A stretch of 25,093 nucleotides of DNA from a virus. Position 1 is the stretch's first letter. Each line of letters opens with the position of its first letter. The notes under the pieces were generated by a model. The model saw only the letters and a list, made by a program, of their open reading frames with translations, had not been told where the DNA came from and searched no databases. Shown one piece after another: positions 23,111 to 25,093 of the stretch. The stretch is taken from positions 1 to 25,093 of the IMG/VR virus record IMGVR_UViG_3300031622_000019, one strand, 5' to 3'. The position numbers and the translations under genes are program-made.

Positions 23111-23343
23111 TAGTTTACAACTTCCGCTTCTTCGACTTCCTCTGGCGCTTCAAGTGAAGTAGCCAAGCGTGCAACGAAGGCATCACGGCCCACTGCAAGT
23201 TGATCCATGTTGAAGCGAGCATTGTCCAGCTTACGGCCAAGATCGTTGACGTGGTTAAGCAGGACTTTCTGCTCGTCGGTCATGTCTTCAACAAGGTATT
23301 CGATGTCGTTGACTGTGATTGGTGTTTTGTCATTTTTAGCCAT
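23110..23343 (-). CDS. Small helical phage protein (DUF6447-like), 77 aa
   Basis: I start it at the ATG at 23343, eight bases after AAGGAG, rather than the GTG at 23346. The protein begins with a TPITVNDIEYLVEDMTDEQK strand-and-helix start. A long helix follows (NHVNDLGRKLDNARFNMDQLAVGRDAFVARL), and an acidic tail ends the chain. It aligns over its full length with the 69-residue product of 10754-10963, so the genome appears to hold two copies of this family. A place near the tail fibre suggests a structural or assembly role for this copy. I recall the family as DUF6447-like; its function is not known to me. Confidence 0.72.
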   Translation of the reverse strand: MAKNDKTPITVNDIEYLVEDMTDEQKVLLNHVNDLGRKLDNARFNMDQLAVGRDAFVARLATSLEAPEEVEEAEVVN

Positions 23344-23368
23344 CACTAAGTCTCCTTTATGGTTAAAG

Positions 23369-23584
23369 TTAAGCTGCGATTGCAGCGTTGGCAGCGGTCA
23401 TATCTTCTGTAGTCCAGTAGTCTTTAGCTACCATGATTTCCAGATGCTCGACATTGCGAGACACTGTGTCTGCCCAATCTTCATCTGGCATATCCTCTGG
23501 TTGACCAGCGTTAATTAGATCAACTGAGTGGCCCATTGCTGTGTAGTGTGCTGCGATTTCTTCTGTGGTTGGTGCGTCAGTCAT
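23369..23584 (-). CDS. Small acidic protein downstream of the tail fibre, 71 aa
   Basis: An acidic, mainly helical protein (EEIAAHYTAMGHSVDLINAG, DEDWADTVSRNVEHLEIMVAKDYW), with an alanine-rich end. It starts 3 nt after the tail fibre stop, so the two are co-translated. Small proteins directly after a fibre gene are often tail fibre assembly chaperones, which is the most economical guess here, although the fibre already has its own S74 chaperone. It resembles no well-known chaperone family by eye. GGAGC lies just before the ATG. Confidence 0.65.
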   Translation of the reverse strand: MTDAPTTEEIAAHYTAMGHSVDLINAGQPEDMPDEDWADTVSRNVEHLEIMVAKDYWTTEDMTAANAAIAA

Positions 23585-23586
23585 AG

Positions 23587-25093
23587 TTATGCTCCTTCTA
23601 GGGCTGTGACTTTAGTTTCTAATGCTTCAATGCGGGTCATGGCTTCTTGCAGTGCCTTGACTGCTTTCATGTAGAGGATGGAATAGTTGACTTGTTTGGT
23701 AACAGTGCCAAGATCATTCATCTCTGCGTCTTGATCTGGGCTTTCATATACAAGACCACCCATGCCAGCGGCTTCAACTTCTTGAGCAATAACACCAAGC
23801 ATATTAGGTGCGTCAAGACTATCAGCCTTCATGCTGTATTTACGAACGGTTAAGTTCTTAATGTCATCCCACTGTGATGAAGCATCAATGATGTTTTCTT
23901 TTAGCTTAACATCTGAGATAGAGCCATAGCTATTATTGCTATTAACCACGTTGCCATTAGAGAATATCTTGAGTCGAAAAACGCTAGGATCACCACACGT
24001 TAAAAAAGTTGAGGTAGTGTCATTTGGCGTAGCACCAGTAAATGATGCAGCTAGTAAATTAGGCGCAGTCGCAGAAGAGTTTCTAAACATCGCAGAGTTT
24101 GATGATGCGGATACTGCGTCAAAATTCCACGCTCCTTTATAATACCCTCTAGGATTACCATCCCCATCCGACAGCACGATGTTGTTGCTTGAGGTGCGGA
24201 TGTCCAAGCCGCCTTGGTTGCCGTTGTACTTACCAATGATGGTGTTCTTTGAGCCTGTGGTAACTAACTCGCCAGACTGTTGACCAATAAAAGTATTTTG
24301 CGACCCACTGGTGTTTGAAAACGCACATTGGCTTCCAATAAAAGTATTCGCAGTACCTGTGGTATTATTATACCCAGCCTGTTGCCCAACTGCTGTGTTG
24401 TTGGAGGCGGTGGTGTTGGAGCCTAATGCAGAACTACCCAGTGCCGTGTTAGAAGCCCCAGTAGTGTTTACATCAAGAGCATCATGCCCAACAGATGTAT
24501 TGTCATTTGCAGTAGTATTAAGGCTAAGAGTGTTATAACCAACGCCAACATTACGTGTGCCAGTGGTGTTTGAGGTAAGAGACTGATACCCAACTGCCGT
24601 GTTGTTGGAGGCGGTGGTGTTTGCAGATAATGCTGAGGTACCCAAGGCGACGTTTGACCCACCAGTAGTAATAGCATCGCCAGCTAGACCACCAATTAGG
24701 GTGTTGTTTATGCCAGTTGTTACTCCACTGCCTGCCGCAAAACCAACCGCAGTATTATAACTAACTGTTGCGGAAGTAAAGTTTTGTGACTCCAGTGCAG
24801 AAGCACCAATAGCTACGGTTCTTTGACCCTTAGTGTCTGCCGTTAGAGCCGCTGCACCTACCGCTGTGTTGTAATCTCCATTTGTAACCACACTGTCCAA
24901 CGCAGTATCACCCAACGCCACGTTGCCTGTACCAACAGGATAGTTACCGTCCAGCTTGATTGTGCCGCCATCGACTGACAGGTTGCCAGCTACGGTAAGG
25001 CCGTCCGTTACGGCTGTGCCAGTTACGTCAATTCCGGTGGCGGTGGTGGCTAGTTTTTGTGAGCCGTTGTTGTATAGACGTGCCTCACCATTC
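23587..25093 (-). CDS. Tail fibre with YadA-like repeats and peptidase S74 tail (5' truncated)
   Basis: The frame stays open to the window end, so at least 501 residues are visible and the virion-binding N-terminus is missing; a GTG at 24921 is an internal valine. The visible part begins with fibre-like GTAVTDGLTVAGNLSVDGGTIKL, then an array of 17-residue repeats, then a receptor-side domain (AWNFDAVSASSNSAMFRNSS...). It ends with an S74 intramolecular chaperone: SDVKLKENI supplies the catalytic Ser (393) and Lys (398) five residues apart, as in endosialidase, with WDDIKNLTVRKYS and a final coiled coil. The S74 part trimerises the fibre and cuts itself off. This is probably the host-recognition protein. 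Confidence 0.9.
   Translation of the reverse strand, partial: NGEARLYNNGSQKLATTATGIDVTGTAVTDGLTVAGNLSVDGGTIKLDGNYPVGTGNVALGDTALDSVVTNGDYNTAVGAAALTADTKGQRTVAIGASALESQNFTSATVSYNTAVGFAAGSGVTTGINNTLIGGLAGDAITTGGSNVALGTSALSANTTASNNTAVGYQSLTSNTTGTRNVGVGYNTLSLNTTANDNTSVGHDALDVNTTGASNTALGSSALGSNTTASNNTAVGQQAGYNNTTGTANTFIGSQCAFSNTSGSQNTFIGQQSGELVTTGSKNTIIGKYNGNQGGLDIRTSSNNIVLSDGDGNPRGYYKGAWNFDAVSASSNSAMFRNSSATAPNLLAASFTGATPNDTTSTFLTCGDPSVFRLKIFSNGNVVNSNNSYGSISDVKLKENIIDASSQWDDIKNLTVRKYSMKADSLDAPNMLGVIAQEVEAAGMGGLVYESPDQDAEMNDLGTVTKQVNYSILYMKAVKALQEAMTRIEALETKVTALEGA
24244..24924 (-). repeat. 17-residue tandem repeats in the tail fibre
   Basis: The motif NTAVGxxALxxNTTGxx recurs at a period of exactly 17 residues (51 bp) for about ten copies in a row. 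The first copies are 17 to 21 residues because of small insertions. The pattern is that of the YadA head domain and of phage fibre beta-rolls, where each copy makes one turn of a trimeric beta helix. At the DNA level the copies are alike enough to recombine. Confidence 0.88.

Overview
This window looks like the central part of a lytic, podovirus-type phage genome from the sea. The best match I can recall is the HMO-2011-like group that infects marine Alphaproteobacteria. The main reason is the family-A DNA polymerase at 3600-5645, which carries two DnaJ-type CxxCxGxG zinc motifs, a trait described for phage HMO-2011. It sits with a split primase and helicase, ThyX, a B12-dependent ribonucleotide reductase, glutaredoxin, MazG and a T7-type endonuclease I. 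I see no integrase, tRNA, CRISPR array or insertion sequence. Host and family are inferred from gene content only.

Layout. Positions 1-11998 are a tightly packed plus-strand block for DNA replication and nucleotide supply: 3'-end of a Toprim primase, DnaB-like helicase, a small membrane peptide, a GIY-YIG/T5orf172 protein, ThyX, four tiny genes (2937-3591), DNA polymerase, a putative ssDNA-binding protein, a Cas4/RecB-like exonuclease, endonuclease I, DUF3310, class II RNR, glutaredoxin, a PD-(D/E)XK-like protein, an RMF-like protein and MazG. Many starts and stops overlap, so translation is probably coupled. A near-consensus sigma-70 promoter lies at the end of the polymerase gene.

This block meets a minus-strand block (12053-25093) head-on at a bidirectional hairpin terminator (12021-12054). 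Reading the minus strand in its own direction, from right to left, it encodes: a tail fibre with 17-residue repeats and a peptidase S74 chaperone tail (cut by the window end); two small proteins; a run of seven genes (19633-23110) whose products nearly all carry a signal peptide or a membrane anchor; a second near-consensus promoter; and then five virion-type genes (748, 69, 171, 382 and 1124 codons) that probably encode internal or ejection proteins and minor structural proteins. Capsid, portal, terminase and endolysin are not in the window.

How it fits together. The plus block degrades or recycles DNA (exonuclease, endonuclease I), makes and balances dNTPs (RNR with glutaredoxin, ThyX, MazG) and copies the genome (primase, helicase, polymerase, ssDNA-binding protein). 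The minus block builds the tail and ejection apparatus. It also sends a set of unrecognised proteins to the host envelope, including a pilin-like and a chaperone-like Ig-fold candidate. That secreted cassette is the least explained and most interesting part of the window.
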